Notes: generated from the sequence alone by a model not told the origin. A stretch of 47,469 nt of DNA from Thiohalocapsa marina (GCF_008632335.1 NZ_VWXX01000032.1:1-47469), one strand, 5' to 3'. Positions 15,402 through 25,403 are shown, numbered from the stretch's first letter. A program made the numbers and translations.

Positions 15402-18173
15402 CTAACGCGCCTGCTTTCTGAGCAGCAGGGTGCCGAGGCCGATGAGAATGGGGACGGACAGTGCCAGCGGTACGAAGGCCGCCTGAAGGTCCGCGAAGGC
15501 CAGCCCTTTGGAGAAGGTACCGCGGGCAATGGTCAGGAAATGGCTGGTGGGGAAGAGGCCACCAATGAACCGAGCCGGACCCGCCAGAGAGCCGACCGGT
15601 TCCAGCAGCCCCGAGAACTGAACGACCGGCGGCATGCTCAGCACGAGGGTCCCGAACAGGGCGGCGATTTGGCTACGGACCAGGGCAGACACCAAGAGCC
15701 CGAAGGCGGTGGTGGCCATGACATAGAGCAAGGCTGCAAGCGCCAGTGCGGGAAAACTGCCCTTGAGCGGCACGCCGAACAGGGCGACTGCCAGTCCCGT
15801 CAACAGCAGGAAGTTGAACATCCCGAGTCCGATGTAGGGAATCTGCTTGCCGAGCAGGAACTCGAGGCGGCTGACGGGTGTGACGTAGAGATTGACGATG
15901 GAGCCGAGCTCCTTCTCCCGCACCACCGACAGGGCGCTCATGGCTGCCGGGATCATGAACAGCAGCACGGGGATCACCGCCGGGACCATGGCCGGCAAGC
16001 TCGCCACGTCCGGGTTATACCGAAAGCGCGCTTGCATGGCGGCCGGTCCCGCAGTCGTCGTATGGTCGGTTTCGCGCGCCCGAACCGCGAGCCAGTGGTC
16101 ATGGATGCCCTGCATGTAGGTCCCTATGGTCTCGGCGCGCGCCGGCATGGTGCCATCGATCCAGACGCCGATCTGTACCTGGCTGCCGCGCGCGATATCC
16201 CTGGCAAAGCCGTGCGGGATCTCGAGCGCCACGTTGATCTCGCCGGCCCGCATGCGCCGGTCCATCTCCGCGTCGTCTTGCAGCGGCGGCTGCTCGACCA
16301 GGTACCGGGAATTGGCCAGGTTGAGTACATAGTCCCGGCTGGCGGTTGTCTGATCGCGGTCGAGTACCGCAAAGCGCACGTCTTCAACGTCCATGTTGAT
16401 GCCATAGCCCAATACCAGCATCAGCAGGACGCTGCCCAGCACGGCCAGGGACAGACGGATGGGATCGCGGCTCAGTTCGAGCAGCTCGCGTCGGGTATAG
16501 CTGAACAGTCGGCGCAGGCTGAGCGGACCCTTTGAGATGTTGGCCCCGGTGGCCCGGGCTGCTGGCGCCCGAGCAAGGGGCGGCGCCATCTCGGGTGCTT
16601 TAGCGTCCTCGGGACCATCGTCAGGCATGGCGTCCTCGAGGTGGCTGATGAACGCCTGCTCGAGGGTCATGACGCCGCGGTTGGCCACGATGGCGGTCGG
16701 CGCATCGCTGACCAGCACCCGCCCCGCATGCATCAGGGAAATCCGGTCACAACGCTCGGCCTCGTGCATGAAGTGGGTGGAGATGAAGATGGTGACCTTA
16801 TCCTGGCGGGCCAGCTCGATGAGGATGCGCCAGAAGCCGTCGCGCGCGATCGGATCAACCCCAGAGGTGGGCTCGTCGAGGATCAGCACCTCCGGGTGAT
16901 GGATCATGGCGACCGCAAGCGAGAGGCGCTGACGTCCGCCAAGCGGCAGCGCATGCGGCAAGGTGTCGATGACCTCGGACAGCTCGAAGCGTGCTGCGAG
17001 CGTCTTGACCCGTTGCTCGATGGTCTCCTCCGCGATGCCGAAGAGCCGCGCATGGATGACCAGGTTCTGCCGCACCGTCAGCTCGCTGTAAAGCGAGAAG
17101 GATTGGGTCATGTAGCCGATGCGTCGGCGCCTGTCGATGTCCTTTGGGTCCACCGGCTGGCCAAAGAGCCACGCCTCCCCCTCGCTGGCGGGCAACAGGC
17201 CCGTGAGCATCTTCATGGTGGTGGTCTTGCCGCAGCCATTGGAGCCGAGGAAACCGAAGATCTCACCGCGCCGGATATGAAAGCTGACCCGGTCCACCGC
17301 CGTGAAGCCGCCAAAGCGCATGCTGAGGCCGCGGGCCTCGATGGCTGTGTCCGCATCCTCTGCTGCTGCGCCCGGCCGAGACTGCATCGGCCGATGGCCT
17401 GCCAATTGCTCCCTCGGCAACAGCCTGATAAAGGCCTCCTCCAATGTGCGGCCGCCACTCTGCGCCAGCAGCGCCTGGGGTGTGCCGGTGGCGAGGACCT
17501 TGCCCCGGTTCATCGCGACCAGCCAGTCGAAGCGGGCGGCCTCCTCCATGTAGGCGGTGGCGATCAGGATGCTCATCCCGGGGCGATGGGCACGCATACG
17601 GTCGATCAACTGCCAGAACTGGCGCCGCGAGAGCGGGTCGACGCCCGTGGTGGGCTCATCGAGGATGAGCAGACCCGGATCGTGGATCAGCGCGCAGCAC
17701 AGGCCCAGCTTCTGCTTCATGCCCCCGGATAAGTGACCGGCCGGTCGATCGGCGAACGGCGCAAGGCCGGTGGCCCTGAGCAGGCTGGCGATGCGTCGCC
17801 GGCGCTCACCACGGGCATGGCCGAAGAGGCCCCCGAAAAAGTCGACGTTCTCGAAGACGGACAGGGTCTCGTACAGGTTCTTGCCCAGGCCCTGGGGCAT
17901 GTAGGCGATGCGCGGCTGGATGGCCTGGCGATGCGCCCTTGTGCCGATATCGCCACCCAGCACTTCAACCGTGCCCGACTGCAGTCGACGGGCACCGGCG
18001 ATGAGCGAGAACAGGCTCGACTTGCCCACTCCGTCTGGCCCGATCACGCCCACCATACAGCCGGACGGCAAGTCCAAACTCAGCTCGTCCAGCGCCAAAG
18101 CGCCCCCGTAGCGCAGGCTGACATGACGCAGCCGCGCGAAGGCCGGCGCAGTGGCGGGGTCGGGCGCGCTCAT
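15402..18173 (-). CDS. rbbA: RbbA-like dual-ATPase/permease fusion
   Basis: A 923-residue fusion, the size of E. coli RbbA (about 911). It has an ATP-binding domain at about 10-240, a second at about 275-510, and an ABC-2 membrane domain at about 560-920. Domain 1 has GPDGVGKSS (Walker A), the LSGGMKQK signature and [12 protein letters not shown] (Walker B). Domain 2 has [10 protein letters not shown] and [12 protein letters not shown], but a changed signature, [10 protein letters not shown], so one ATP site may be weaker. RbbA was described as ribosome-associated, but with an HlyD protein and a YhhJ-type permease in the same operon the natural reading is an exporter. Its ATG overlaps the stop of the upstream gene by 4 bases. 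Confidence 0.92.
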   Translation of the reverse strand: MSAPDPATAPAFARLRHVSLRYGGALALDELSLDLPSGCMVGVIGPDGVGKSSLFSLIAGARRLQSGTVEVLGGDIGTRAHRQAIQPRIAYMPQGLGKNLYETLSVFENVDFFGGLFGHARGERRRRIASLLRATGLAPFADRPAGHLSGGMKQKLGLCCALIHDPGLLILDEPTTGVDPLSRRQFWQLIDRMRAHRPGMSILIATAYMEEAARFDWLVAMNRGKVLATGTPQALLAQSGGRTLEEAFIRLLPREQLAGHRPMQSRPGAAAEDADTAIEARGLSMRFGGFTAVDRVSFHIRRGEIFGFLGSNGCGKTTTMKMLTGLLPASEGEAWLFGQPVDPKDIDRRRRIGYMTQSFSLYSELTVRQNLVIHARLFGIAEETIEQRVKTLAARFELSEVIDTLPHALPLGGRQRLSLAVAMIHHPEVLILDEPTSGVDPIARDGFWRILIELARQDKVTIFISTHFMHEAERCDRISLMHAGRVLVSDAPTAIVANRGVMTLEQAFISHLEDAMPDDGPEDAKAPEMAPPLARAPAARATGANISKGPLSLRRLFSYTRRELLELSRDPIRLSLAVLGSVLLMLVLGYGINMDVEDVRFAVLDRDQTTASRDYVLNLANSRYLVEQPPLQDDAEMDRRMRAGEINVALEIPHGFARDIARGSQVQIGVWIDGTMPARAETIGTYMQGIHDHWLAVRARETDHTTTAGPAAMQARFRYNPDVASLPAMVPAVIPVLLFMIPAAMSALSVVREKELGSIVNLYVTPVSRLEFLLGKQIPYIGLGMFNFLLLTGLAVALFGVPLKGSFPALALAALLYVMATTAFGLLVSALVRSQIAALFGTLVLSMPPVVQFSGLLEPVGSLAGPARFIGGLFPTSHFLTIARGTFSKGLAFADLQAAFVPLALSVPILIGLGTLLLRKQAR

Positions 18174-19246
18174 TCGGGCAACTTCACCTCCAGCTCCGGC
18201 GGCCAGGGCCTTGCAGCATCGAGGCGCACGTATGCCATGCCGGGCAGCCCGGTCTTGACCTGTTGGCTATATTTCCGCAAAAGCTCGGGCGGAATCTGTG
18301 CACGCACGCGAAACATCAGCTTCTCCCGCTCTGCAGCCGTTTCCACCGCCTTGGGCGTGAACTGTGCCACATCGGCGATAAAGGAGAGCCGTGCCGGGAT
18401 CACGTACTCGGGGGCAGCATCCAGCACCAGGCGCACCTCGCTGCCCAAGGCCAGCTTGCCCACCTGTGCCGTCGGCAGGAAGAAGGTCATGTACACGTCG
18501 GATAGGTCCACGAGATTGAGCACGCGCCCGCCCGCAGCGATCACTTCACCGGGCCGAGCCACGATGAACTGCACCCGTCCGTCCCTGGGGGAGCTCAGCG
18601 TCGCGTCGGCGATGTCGGCCTGGATGCGCTCGATGTTGGCCTCTGCCGCCGCAGCGGAGGATTGTGCACCGGCCACCTGTGCCCGTGCGCTGGCGATCGC
18701 GGACTCCGCAGCGACCACTTGCGCGAGCGCGGCACGCACCGCGGCCTCTGCGCTATCCACCTGCGCCCGCTCATCGTCTACCACCTGAGGAGAGATGAAG
18801 CCCTTGTCGGCAATGGCCATCGAGCGAGCCAGATGCGATCGGGCGACCTTGAGCTCCACTTGGCGCTGTGCCAGCAATGCCTCTGCGGCAGCCTTGTCGC
18901 TTTCGCGCTGTGCCGTCTGGCTGTGGGCCGTAACGACTGCGCTGATCGCCTGCTGGAGTTGCGCCTCGGCCTGGTGGAGCTGGGCGTCGAGCAATCGCGT
19001 ATCCATCACCGCCAGGACCTGTCCTGCAGAGACGCGCTCGCCCTCTTGGACGAAGACCGCTTGCACCCGCCCGGCGTTCTTGGCGGCGATGTCGATTTCG
19101 ACGGCCTCGATGCGGCCATTACCGCTCGCCAATCCAGTCTCTATCTCCTTGGGGACCAGTCGCTGCAAGATCAGAAAGGCACCGACAAGCAGGATCAAGA
19201 GACTCGCCGAGCGGCGTGCCCAGGTTCTTTGTCTAGGGGTCATCAT
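18170..19246 (-). CDS. HlyD-family periplasmic adaptor (YhiI-like)
   Basis: A 358-residue membrane-fusion protein. The start at the ATG at 19246 is chosen because a GAGGG site lies just upstream and the single N-terminal membrane anchor ([17 protein letters not shown]) then falls at residues 12-30. A lipoyl-like half ([22 protein letters not shown]), a long Ala/Gln-rich coiled coil (about 90-210) and a beta-barrel region ([16 protein letters not shown], then [19 protein letters not shown]) follow in the usual order. It would link the inner-membrane RbbA-YhhJ transporter to an outer-membrane channel, which is not encoded here. It is first in a tightly packed three-gene operon. Confidence 0.92.
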   Translation of the reverse strand: MMTPRQRTWARRSASLLILLVGAFLILQRLVPKEIETGLASGNGRIEAVEIDIAAKNAGRVQAVFVQEGERVSAGQVLAVMDTRLLDAQLHQAEAQLQQAISAVVTAHSQTAQRESDKAAAEALLAQRQVELKVARSHLARSMAIADKGFISPQVVDDERAQVDSAEAAVRAALAQVVAAESAIASARAQVAGAQSSAAAAEANIERIQADIADATLSSPRDGRVQFIVARPGEVIAAGGRVLNLVDLSDVYMTFFLPTAQVGKLALGSEVRLVLDAAPEYVIPARLSFIADVAQFTPKAVETAAEREKLMFRVRAQIPPELLRKYSQQVKTGLPGMAYVRLDAARPWPPELEVKLPE

Positions 19247-19386
19247 TGCGCGCCCTCTGTCTTGCTCGCAGTCACCTTCCCCGGGCCGGACCGAGGATGT
19301 CGACTTCAAGCCTAGCGCAGGTCGCCGGACATCACCGCGCCCCGTCTCAGTGCTTCCCTATATCGTGTGAATTTAAGGTGCGATAA

Positions 19387-19404
19387 GAGTATCCCCGATG
19401 GACT
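19387..19404 (+). repeat. 18-bp motif shared with the second exporter operon
   Basis: GAGTATCCCCGATGGACT occurs here and again at 42052-42069, each upstream of an HlyD-type gene (141 and 35 bases from the start codons) but in opposite orientation relative to the gene. Each copy runs into a short hairpin whose first arm overlaps the end of the motif. It may be a shared element end or a regulatory site. Confidence 0.6.
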
Positions 19405-19423
19405 CCTGGAAGAGTCAAACGCT

Positions 19424-19513
19424 GAATCGCTTCATTTTCAGTGGCTTCCGCCACTGAATATGGCGGGGCTTCCTGCCCCGCACGGGAAATGCTGAATAAA
19501 TCAGCGCTTCCCT
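19424..19513 (+). repeat. copy R2 of dispersed structured repeat
   Basis: A 90-bp copy nearly identical to 20810-20899. It holds the stems AGTGGC/GCCACT, GCGGGGC/GCCCCGC around TTCCT, and a terminal GGGAAATGC with GCGCTTCCC. Immediately left is AAACGCTGA, which looks like the element's left end joined directly to the interior, so R2 appears to be an internally deleted copy. Confidence 0.85.
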
Positions 19514-19548
19514 AATGCGTCGGTGACCGCCACCACTGACGGCAACGA

Positions 19549-20205
19549 TCACTCCGCGCCACTGGCCGCGACGGTTGCCTCGATCTGCTGGGCCAATGCC
19601 GGATCCAGCCCGAGGGCGCGGCCCAGGGTGTCGAGATAGAACCGCTCGGGCGGAGAGGGCGGGTCGAGCATCCAGGCAGAGGCGGTGTAGACCTCTGCGG
19701 CGTGCTCGGGCGTGCGCACCTCCGCGGCCAAGGCGGCGATGTCGAGGGGCCGACCGTATTCCTCGAACAGGAAGGCCTTGTCCTCGGCGGGCAGGTCAAG
19801 GCCGTTGATCTGCTCCAGGATGGCCTGGCTTTCTGCGGTGTCGATCTGACCGTCGGCCTTGGCGGCGGCAATCATGGCCTTGGCCAGCAGCAGGCTCAGT
19901 ACGGCGCCGGCCTGCGCATCTGCGGCCGCCGGTAGAAAGCCGCTGTCGCTGGGGGGTGGTTGCAAGGCTTCCTCGGGCGTCGCTTTGGCCCCTTTCTGGT
20001 AGTTCTGCCACGCCTTGTAGGCAAGACCGCCGACCAGCGCCAGACCGCCGACCTTGATGGCGGAGCCGGCCAGCTTCTTGGCTTGTTTGCCTGGTTTCTT
20101 GCTGGTCAGCAGGCTGGCCAGCGCGCCCCCGGCGAGCCCACCGGCAAAGCCCCCGGCGGCCCCACTGCCGACCAATTCATCGAGCAGTCGCTTACTATCG
20201 AACAC
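19549..20205 (-). CDS. DUF533 (YebE/TerB-like) protein
   Basis: A 218-residue protein from a GTG at 20205, chosen because relatives begin with (M)FD.KRLL and an AAGGGG site lies about 9 bases upstream. A Gly/Ala-rich N-terminal region (GAAGGFAGGLAGGALASLL) and a short hydrophobic stretch (AIKVGGLALVGGLAYKAW, about residues 50-67) suggest membrane association. The C-terminal half (about 95-215) is an all-helical TerB-like domain: LLLAKAMIAAAKADGQIDTAE is its acidic metal-binding-type start. TerB-like domains occur in tellurite and envelope stress proteins. The function of DUF533 is not established. Confidence 0.87.
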   Translation of the reverse strand: MFDSKRLLDELVGSGAAGGFAGGLAGGALASLLTSKKPGKQAKKLAGSAIKVGGLALVGGLAYKAWQNYQKGAKATPEEALQPPPSDSGFLPAAADAQAGAVLSLLLAKAMIAAAKADGQIDTAESQAILEQINGLDLPAEDKAFLFEEYGRPLDIAALAAEVRTPEHAAEVYTASAWMLDPPSPPERFYLDTLGRALGLDPALAQQIEATVAASGAE

Positions 20206-20292
20206 GTGTGCATCCCCCTTGCGCTTCTGTGGCGCGGGCAACAGGCACGACAGCAAAGGCTGCCTGCCTGTGCCTGATCGCGTTCTCCTGGT

Positions 20293-20583
20293 TCAGTTTA
20301 CCGAAACCGGCGCGCACTCTGACGCGTCTTCGCTTTCGATCTCTTCCACCATGCCGCCCTCCCAGTCCACCGAGGCGCAGGTGCCGACCAGCAGCGGGCC
20401 GTCGTCCTCGTCGATCTGGGTTCTGGCGGTGGCGCTGAAGGTGCGCCCGCCGATGACCCATTCACCGATGTGGCCGTTGGTTGGCTGGCTTTCGATGACA
20501 CCGTAGAAGTCGTCATCGGCCTGGGCGCCAACGGGGAGGGTGAGTGCAGCGGCGGTGAGTAAGAGCGAGACTGGCTTGATCAT
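20293..20583 (-). CDS. secreted DUF5666-like small protein
   Basis: A 96-residue protein with a clear Sec signal peptide (MIKPVSLLLTAAALTLPVGA, cleavage expected after AQA). The mature part reads DDDFYGVIESQPTNGHIGEW, VIGGRTFSATARTQIDEDDGPL, then VGTCASVDWEGG, resembling small DUF5666 beta-barrel proteins. A GAGG ribosome-binding site precedes the ATG at 20583; an earlier in-frame start exists but would bury the signal. Two cysteines in the mature protein could form a disulfide in the periplasm. The function is unknown. It stands alone on the minus strand, about 90 bases upstream of the DUF533 gene. Confidence 0.8.
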   Translation of the reverse strand: MIKPVSLLLTAAALTLPVGAQADDDFYGVIESQPTNGHIGEWVIGGRTFSATARTQIDEDDGPLLVGTCASVDWEGGMVEEIESEDASECAPVSVN

Positions 20584-20745
20584 CTGGAAACCTCGTATTG
20601 GATGAAACCCTGCGTGGTCCGCTTGTGCGGTTGTTATGAACAACCCGGCTGACATGCGAACACCCGCAGCTTAAGGGAATGGCGCTGACGAACGGCTGTA
20701 GAGGGCTGTCAGCAGATGGTCAGGTTAGCCCCGGGCAATCGCCTT

Positions 20746-20898
20746 GGGAGACGCTGATTTATTGGCCTCCTGGCCAAAAATCAGCACGCGATTCGAAAAC
20801 GCGGTTTCCGAATCGCTTCATTTTCAGCGGCTTGCGCCGCTAAAAATGGCGGGGCCTCCTGCCCCGCACGGGAAATGCCGAATAAATCAGCATTTCCC
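20746..20898 (+). mobile_element. full-length MITE-like structured element (copy R3)
   Basis: A 153-bp non-coding element with imperfect 18-bp terminal inverted repeats: GGGAGACGCTGATTTATT on the left (20746-20763), and AATAAATCAGCATTTCCC on the right (20881-20898). Inside are several perfect stems, including AGCGGC/GCCGCT, GCGGGGC/GCCCCGC and GGGAAATGC/GCATTTCCC. Partial copies occur at 9138, 19424 and 47183. The parent transposase is not in the window. Confidence 0.8.
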
Positions 20899-21161
20899 TT
20901 GTGCCTCTTGGCGCTAATGACAGCCTTCGGTGCTGTATCGATCTTGCTGGACGATTCCCAACGAATGCGCCCAACCCGCCCCAACGCCTTACCATCCGCT
21001 GGCAGGAGGTTGTTGGTTTGCAGGGCATCCTGACGTTGTCTGCCGCCGCAGGGGCAGGTCGTTGGTATCGTGCCGGTCTGCCGAAGCATCTCCGGAAACG
21101 ACCAGCGATACAGCCACTGCTGCGAGCAGTTCGCTTCCAAGCGGTCTCGAAATGCCCTGCC
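20899..21161. other. intergenic region, nothing recognised
   Basis: Together with the element before it, the gap between the DUF5666-like gene and rnk is 578 bases. Frames in this part are open on both strands but show no recognisable protein, no ribosome-binding site and no hairpin with a T-run. Confidence 0.5.
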
Positions 21162-21581
21162 TCAGCGGTGATACTCCCCGGCGCGCTCCGGCTGATATAT
21201 CACTTCCTCAACGCGCACACGCAGCATGCGACCAGCGGGCATGGGCCATTCGATTTCATCGCCCTGAGACAGCCCGAGCAGGGCGCTTCCCACCGGGGCC
21301 AGGATAGAGATCTTGCCGGGACTCCCGTCGCTGTCCTGTGGATAGACCAGGGTGAGGGTGAACTCCTCCCCGGAGGAGAGGACCTGGAAGCGGACCCGAG
21401 AGTTCATGCTGACCACGTTCGGCGGCATCTGCTCTGAGGCGACGATGTCCGCTCGGGTCAGTTCTTCCTCCAGCGCGGCCTTACCCGGAAAGGTGGCGTC
21501 GGGCAGGTCGGCGATCAGCCGCTCCAGTCGTTCGGCATCCAGGGAGGAGACAATGAGTTCTGGACGGGTTGGTTTCATCAT
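21162..21581 (-). CDS. rnk: Rnk-type nucleoside diphosphate kinase regulator
   Basis: A 139-residue protein. The start is ATGATG at 21581/21578, preceded by an AGGCGA site. The N-terminal helices (MKPTRPELIVSSLDAERLERL and on) and a C-terminal GreA/GreB-like FKBP domain (VSMNSRVRFQ...LTLVYP, ISILAPVGSALLGLSQGDEI, IEWPMP) match Rnk, normally 136-137 residues. Rnk binds RNA polymerase in the secondary channel region and was named for its effect on nucleoside diphosphate kinase and alginate levels. It lacks the acidic coiled-coil tip of GreA. The gene appears monocistronic. Confidence 0.93.
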   Translation of the reverse strand: MMKPTRPELIVSSLDAERLERLIADLPDATFPGKAALEEELTRADIVASEQMPPNVVSMNSRVRFQVLSSGEEFTLTLVYPQDSDGSPGKISILAPVGSALLGLSQGDEIEWPMPAGRMLRVRVEEVIYQPERAGEYHR

Positions 21582-21900
21582 GACGGTCGCCTGCTCCGAG
21601 TGGACGGGTTTTGCGCTCCGGATAGCTGGTCTTCGCAAAGCGCCGAACGCGTGCAGGAAAGGCGCCGCCGGCGTCGACAGATGTACCATTGACGGGTCGT
21701 CGGCGCCCATGTTCGCGCCATGCCCCCTGGGCCACTGTCAGGAAGACCACCATGATCGGATCATCAACGTCAGGGTAACCCAACCATGACAAACGTGCGC
21801 GGTCATCGACGTCGTTGCCTGGCGCGGTTCATGGGGGGTGTTCTTGCTGGCGCTGGTGCGGTTCAGCTTCACCTCGGGGCAGCATCCTCTTGCTGCCTCT
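21582..21900. other. 319-base gap between rnk and rtcB
   Basis: It holds the probable rnk promoter. A 41-codon plus-strand frame (from an ATG at 21786) is Arg- and Gly-rich with a short hydrophobic core, but has no family match I recognise. Nothing else stands out. Confidence 0.4.
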
Positions 21901-23325
21901 TCAGCCCTTGATACAGAGCAGGGGCTCGAGCCGCGCGACCCGGCGCGCGAGCCCGGCGCGCTCGGCCACCAGCACCACCTCGCTCACGTCCTTGTAGGCG
22001 CCCGGGGCCTCCTCGGCCAGTCCGCGTGCGGACGGACTGCGCACGACGATGCCGCGGCTGGCCAGCTCGTCCTGCACGGCGCGTCCATGCCAGCGGCGCG
22101 TCGCCGCATGTCGGCTCAGGGCGCGTCCGGCCCCATGGCAGGCGGAGCCGAAGGCCAGTTGCATGCCCTGCTCGGTGCCCACCAGGATGTAGGAGGCGGT
22201 GCCCATGGTGCCGCCGATGAGCACGGGCTGCCCGACCCTGCGCAGGTCCGGCGGCAGGTCCGGATGGCCCGGCCCGAAGGCGCGCGTGGCCCCCTTGCGG
22301 TGCACATAGAGCTGGCGTCTGCGCCCGTCGACGACATGCTCCTCGAGCTTGCAGGTGTTGTGCGAGACGTCGTAGAGCAGCTCGAGGTCGGTGCCAAAGA
22401 ATTCATCGAAGACCCGGCGTGCCAGGTGCGTGATGATCTGGCGGTTGGCCAGGGCGCAGTTGATCCCCGCGCGCATGGCGCCGAGATAGGCCTGGCCGAG
22501 CTGCGACTTGATCGGCGCACAGGCCAGCTCGCGGTCGGGCAGATTGATACCATGCTTGGGCGCCGCCACGGCCATGCGCTTCAGATACTCGGTGCCGATC
22601 TGATGGCCCAGGCCGCGCGAGCCGCAGTGGATGCTGACCATGGCGTCGTCGATGCGCAGGCCGAAGGCGGCCGCGATCTGCGCATCGTAGATCTCGGTGA
22701 CGGCCTGCACCTCCAGATAATGGTTGCCCGAGCCGAGGGTGCCCATCTCCTGCTGCTGGCGCTGCTTGGCCTGGTCCGAGACCTGGCTTGGATCGGCCCC
22801 GGCCATGCGCCCCTGCTCTTCGATACGGGCCAGGTCCTCTGGGCGGCCATACCCCTCGCCGACGGCCCAGGCGGCGCCGCCCTCGAGCATGGCATCCATA
22901 CCCTTGTGGTCAAGGCGGATGGCGCCTGTGCTGCCGACGCCGACCGGGACCGAATAGTAGAGCGCATCGGCCAGCTCCTTCTGCACCGCAAGCACGGCGG
23001 CCCGGTCCAGGCCCGTATGCAGCGTGCGCACGCCGCAGCAGATGTCGAAGCCGACGCCGCCGCCGGAGACGATGCCGCCCGCATCCGCATCGAAGGCACC
23101 GACACCGCCGATGGGAAAGCCGTAGCCCCAATGGGCGTCGGGCATCGCATAGGCCGCGCCGACGATGCCCGGCAGGCCGGCCACATTGATGGCCTGCTCG
23201 ATCACCTTGTCGTCGATGTCGCGGATCAGCGCCTCGCTGGCAAAGATCACCACGGGGACGCGCATCGCGCCGGTGGGCTCGATACGCCATTCGGTGTCGC
23301 TATGCTTGGTCAGGCCTTTCATCAC
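21901..23325 (-). CDS. rtcB: RtcB RNA ligase
   Basis: A 474-residue RNA-splicing ligase that joins 2',3'-cyclic phosphate or 3'-phosphate ends to 5'-OH ends using GTP and Mn2+. Visible hallmarks are MPDAHWGYGFPIGGVGAFD, GGVGFDICCGVRTL with the metal-binding Cys, GSGNHYLEVQ, the HCGSRGLGHQIG histidine segment, and GGTMGTASYILVGT followed by HGAGRALSR with the guanylylated His. It starts at ATGATG (23325), 9 bases after an archease gene. This pair occurs in RNA repair or tRNA splicing operons. The E. coli-type regulator RtcR and cyclase RtcA are not present. Length is within the range of the bacterial/archaeal long form. Confidence 0.97.
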   Translation of the reverse strand: MMKGLTKHSDTEWRIEPTGAMRVPVVIFASEALIRDIDDKVIEQAINVAGLPGIVGAAYAMPDAHWGYGFPIGGVGAFDADAGGIVSGGGVGFDICCGVRTLHTGLDRAAVLAVQKELADALYYSVPVGVGSTGAIRLDHKGMDAMLEGGAAWAVGEGYGRPEDLARIEEQGRMAGADPSQVSDQAKQRQQQEMGTLGSGNHYLEVQAVTEIYDAQIAAAFGLRIDDAMVSIHCGSRGLGHQIGTEYLKRMAVAAPKHGINLPDRELACAPIKSQLGQAYLGAMRAGINCALANRQIITHLARRVFDEFFGTDLELLYDVSHNTCKLEEHVVDGRRRQLYVHRKGATRAFGPGHPDLPPDLRRVGQPVLIGGTMGTASYILVGTEQGMQLAFGSACHGAGRALSRHAATRRWHGRAVQDELASRGIVVRSPSARGLAEEAPGAYKDVSEVVLVAERAGLARRVARLEPLLCIKG

Positions 23326-23334
23326 AGACGGCTC

Positions 23335-23781
23335 CTAAACATCAACAACGCAGCGTGCACGCCAGCGGCCATTTCTGTGTTGTTGTACCGAGAGGGCGGT
23401 GTAGGTGGCGCCTTTGACCTCGACGGCGGGATGGTGGCGCTCTGGCTCGACGGGCTCGCCCCAGAGGTTCGCCTGCAGCCTGGCGCCATCGATCCGCAGA
23501 TCAAAGCGTGAGAACAGCATGCGCTCCGTGGCCATCCGATAGATCAGCGCATTGAGCCAGTCCACGAACAGCAGCTCCAGGTCCGGCTCGTCGCAGCTGA
23601 TATGGATAGCTTGTTTCGGCGCGACCTCGGTCGGATCGCAAATGATCGCCGTCAGCGCCAGTGCCGCCTGGGCGAAGGCCTCCGCTGGGCTGTCGCCGAC
23701 GCCTTCCACACCGATGTCGGCGCGGTGCTCGAAATGCCGCCAAGAGGGCGTGGCCCTTCGCGGGCTCGGCGCTGATTTCAT
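23335..23781 (-). CDS. archease, RtcB cofactor
   Basis: A 148-residue protein whose start is placed at the ATG at 23781; the recognisable domain begins a few residues later with WRHFEHRADIGVEG. Archease features are FEHRADIG.EG.G, the acidic DPTE, SCDEPDLELLFVDWLNALIYR and the C-terminal HHPAVEVKGATYTAL. Archease binds RtcB and speeds guanylylation and multiple turnover, with conserved acidic residues co-ordinating metal. The gene is directly upstream of rtcB on the same strand with a 9-base gap. The start is uncertain: upstream codons are open but look non-coding. Confidence 0.93.
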   Translation of the reverse strand: MKSAPSPRRATPSWRHFEHRADIGVEGVGDSPAEAFAQAALALTAIICDPTEVAPKQAIHISCDEPDLELLFVDWLNALIYRMATERMLFSRFDLRIDGARLQANLWGEPVEPERHHPAVEVKGATYTALSVQQHRNGRWRARCVVDV

Positions 23782-23972
23782 GGCTTGTCGCGTCGATGAA
23801 GATCCCAAGCAGGAGAGCGGCAGACAGGATGTCCATGCCCTGAGCTTAGTCGGCGATGCGGGGAGTCGCCAGCCGCCACTCACCACTCGTCACTGCCTGA
23901 TCCGCTTGCGCACTGATGCGCATCGCTCGCAGAATCCCTTCAAGTTCGGCTTCGGCGGTACAGCAGATACCC

Positions 23973-25403
23973 ATGAGCTTTCAATCCGCGGTCAAGCCGC
24001 TGCTGCAGCCGGTACATGTGACTGTGGTGCTGCGTCACCTGGGCCAGCTGTCGCTGATCCTGACCGGCCTGCTCCTGGTTCCAACCCTGGTGGCCTGGCT
24101 GGACGGTGACCGCGTGCTGGCGCAGCGGCTGCTGCTGGGTGCGCTGCTGCCGGCGGTCGGTCTCGCCGCCTGCGCGCTCCTGCCCCGCGCGGGGCGGCAG
24201 TTGCGGCTCAACGAGGCCCTGGTGATCACGGTGCTGAGCTTCATCGTTGTCGCGGCGCTGTCGACCTGGCCACTGGCCAGCGGTGGGTTGTCGATGCTCG
24301 ATGCCTGGTTCGAGGCGGCGTCGGGGGTGACGACGACCGGACTGAGCATGCTGTCTGATCCGGCGCAGTGTTCCAATGCCTATCTGTTCACGCGCGCCTG
24401 GCTGCAGTGGGTCGGCGGGCTCGGCATCGTCGTCTTGTCCATGGCGCTGGTCTTGGGGCAGGCAGCAGATCAGCGCCGGTTTGCCGATGCCCTTGGCGAT
24501 GACGACCTGGAGGTCGGGGCTCGGCAGCATGCCCGGCGCGTGGTCAGTGTCTATGTGCTGTTGACGGCGATCGGACTTGCATGGGTCTCCGCCGCCGGCC
24601 TGGCCTGGCCGGCGGCAGTCATCCATACCCTGGCGGCCGTCTCCACCGGGGGCTTTTCCGTGGCTGCCGACAGCCTGGCGGCCCTGACACCCCGGATACA
24701 GCTGGCGTTGCTCGTGGTCGCCTTTGCCGGGGCCCTGCCGTTGCCGTTGTATTATCGAGCCTGGCTGCGAGGACCACTGGAGCTGCTGCGCGACCCTGAG
24801 CTCAGGGCGCTGGTTGCGGCCATCGGCATCACCATGGCCCTGTTGTGGCTCCTGGGCGGCCTGGTGCCTGGCGAGGCCTTGATGCAGGCCGCGATGGCGC
24901 AGACCACGACTGGCTTCTCGACCGTGGATATCGCCGGGCTGCCGGCTCAGGCGAAGCTGGTGCTGATCCTGTCCATGCTCGGTGGCGCCGGCGTGGGCTC
25001 AACTGCTGGCGGCATCAAGCTCTTGCGGCTGCTGATCCTGATCCGGCTCATCCAGCTGATGATCCTGCGCGTGCAGCTGCCTCCTCATGCCGTGGTCTCG
25101 GCGCGACTGGGCGGACATGAGCTGGATGCGCGTCAGATCGAGCACGCGCTGATCGTGATCCTGTTGTTTGTGCTTTTGGTCGTTGGGGCCTGGCTCGCCT
25201 TTGTCGCCGCGGGCTATGTGCCGCTCGATGCGCTGTTCGAGGTCGTCTCCGCGGCGGCCACGGTGGGGCTTTCCACGGGCATCACGGGCATTGAGCTGGA
25301 ACCAGGCCTGAAGGCACTGCTGACCTTGGTGATGCTGGCTGGCCGCGTGGAGGTACTGGCCTTGCTGGTGCTGCTGTATCCGCGGACCTGGCTCAGGCCC
25401 TGA
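23973..25403 (+). CDS. trkH: TrkH-type potassium transporter
   Basis: A 476-residue membrane protein of the TrkH/KtrB superfamily. The start is set at the ATG at 23973 in front of MSFQSAVKPLLQPVHVTVVL; an earlier ATG at 23916 is possible. The four pore repeats each retain the filter glycine: ASGVTTTGLSML, AAVSTGGFSV, QTTTGFSTV and AATVGLSTGIT. GGAGVGSTAGGIKLLRLLI is the conserved intramembrane loop. It forms the K+ channel-like pore gated by a TrkA/KtrA ring. The trkA-like gene lies downstream on the same strand, separated by 415 bases that hold an inverted repeat element. Confidence 0.95.
   Translation: MSFQSAVKPLLQPVHVTVVLRHLGQLSLILTGLLLVPTLVAWLDGDRVLAQRLLLGALLPAVGLAACALLPRAGRQLRLNEALVITVLSFIVVAALSTWPLASGGLSMLDAWFEAASGVTTTGLSMLSDPAQCSNAYLFTRAWLQWVGGLGIVVLSMALVLGQAADQRRFADALGDDDLEVGARQHARRVVSVYVLLTAIGLAWVSAAGLAWPAAVIHTLAAVSTGGFSVAADSLAALTPRIQLALLVVAFAGALPLPLYYRAWLRGPLELLRDPELRALVAAIGITMALLWLLGGLVPGEALMQAAMAQTTTGFSTVDIAGLPAQAKLVLILSMLGGAGVGSTAGGIKLLRLLILIRLIQLMILRVQLPPHAVVSARLGGHELDARQIEHALIVILLFVLLVVGAWLAFVAAGYVPLDALFEVVSAAATVGLSTGITGIELEPGLKALLTLVMLAGRVEVLALLVLLYPRTWLRP

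Noticed and set aside
20901-21437. 178-codon plus-strand frame across the rnk end
   Set aside because: It overlaps rnk on the opposite strand and shows no domain; treated as chance.
21786-21911. 41-codon Arg/Gly-rich frame after rnk
   Set aside because: Short, runs into the end of rtcB, no family and no clear translation signal.
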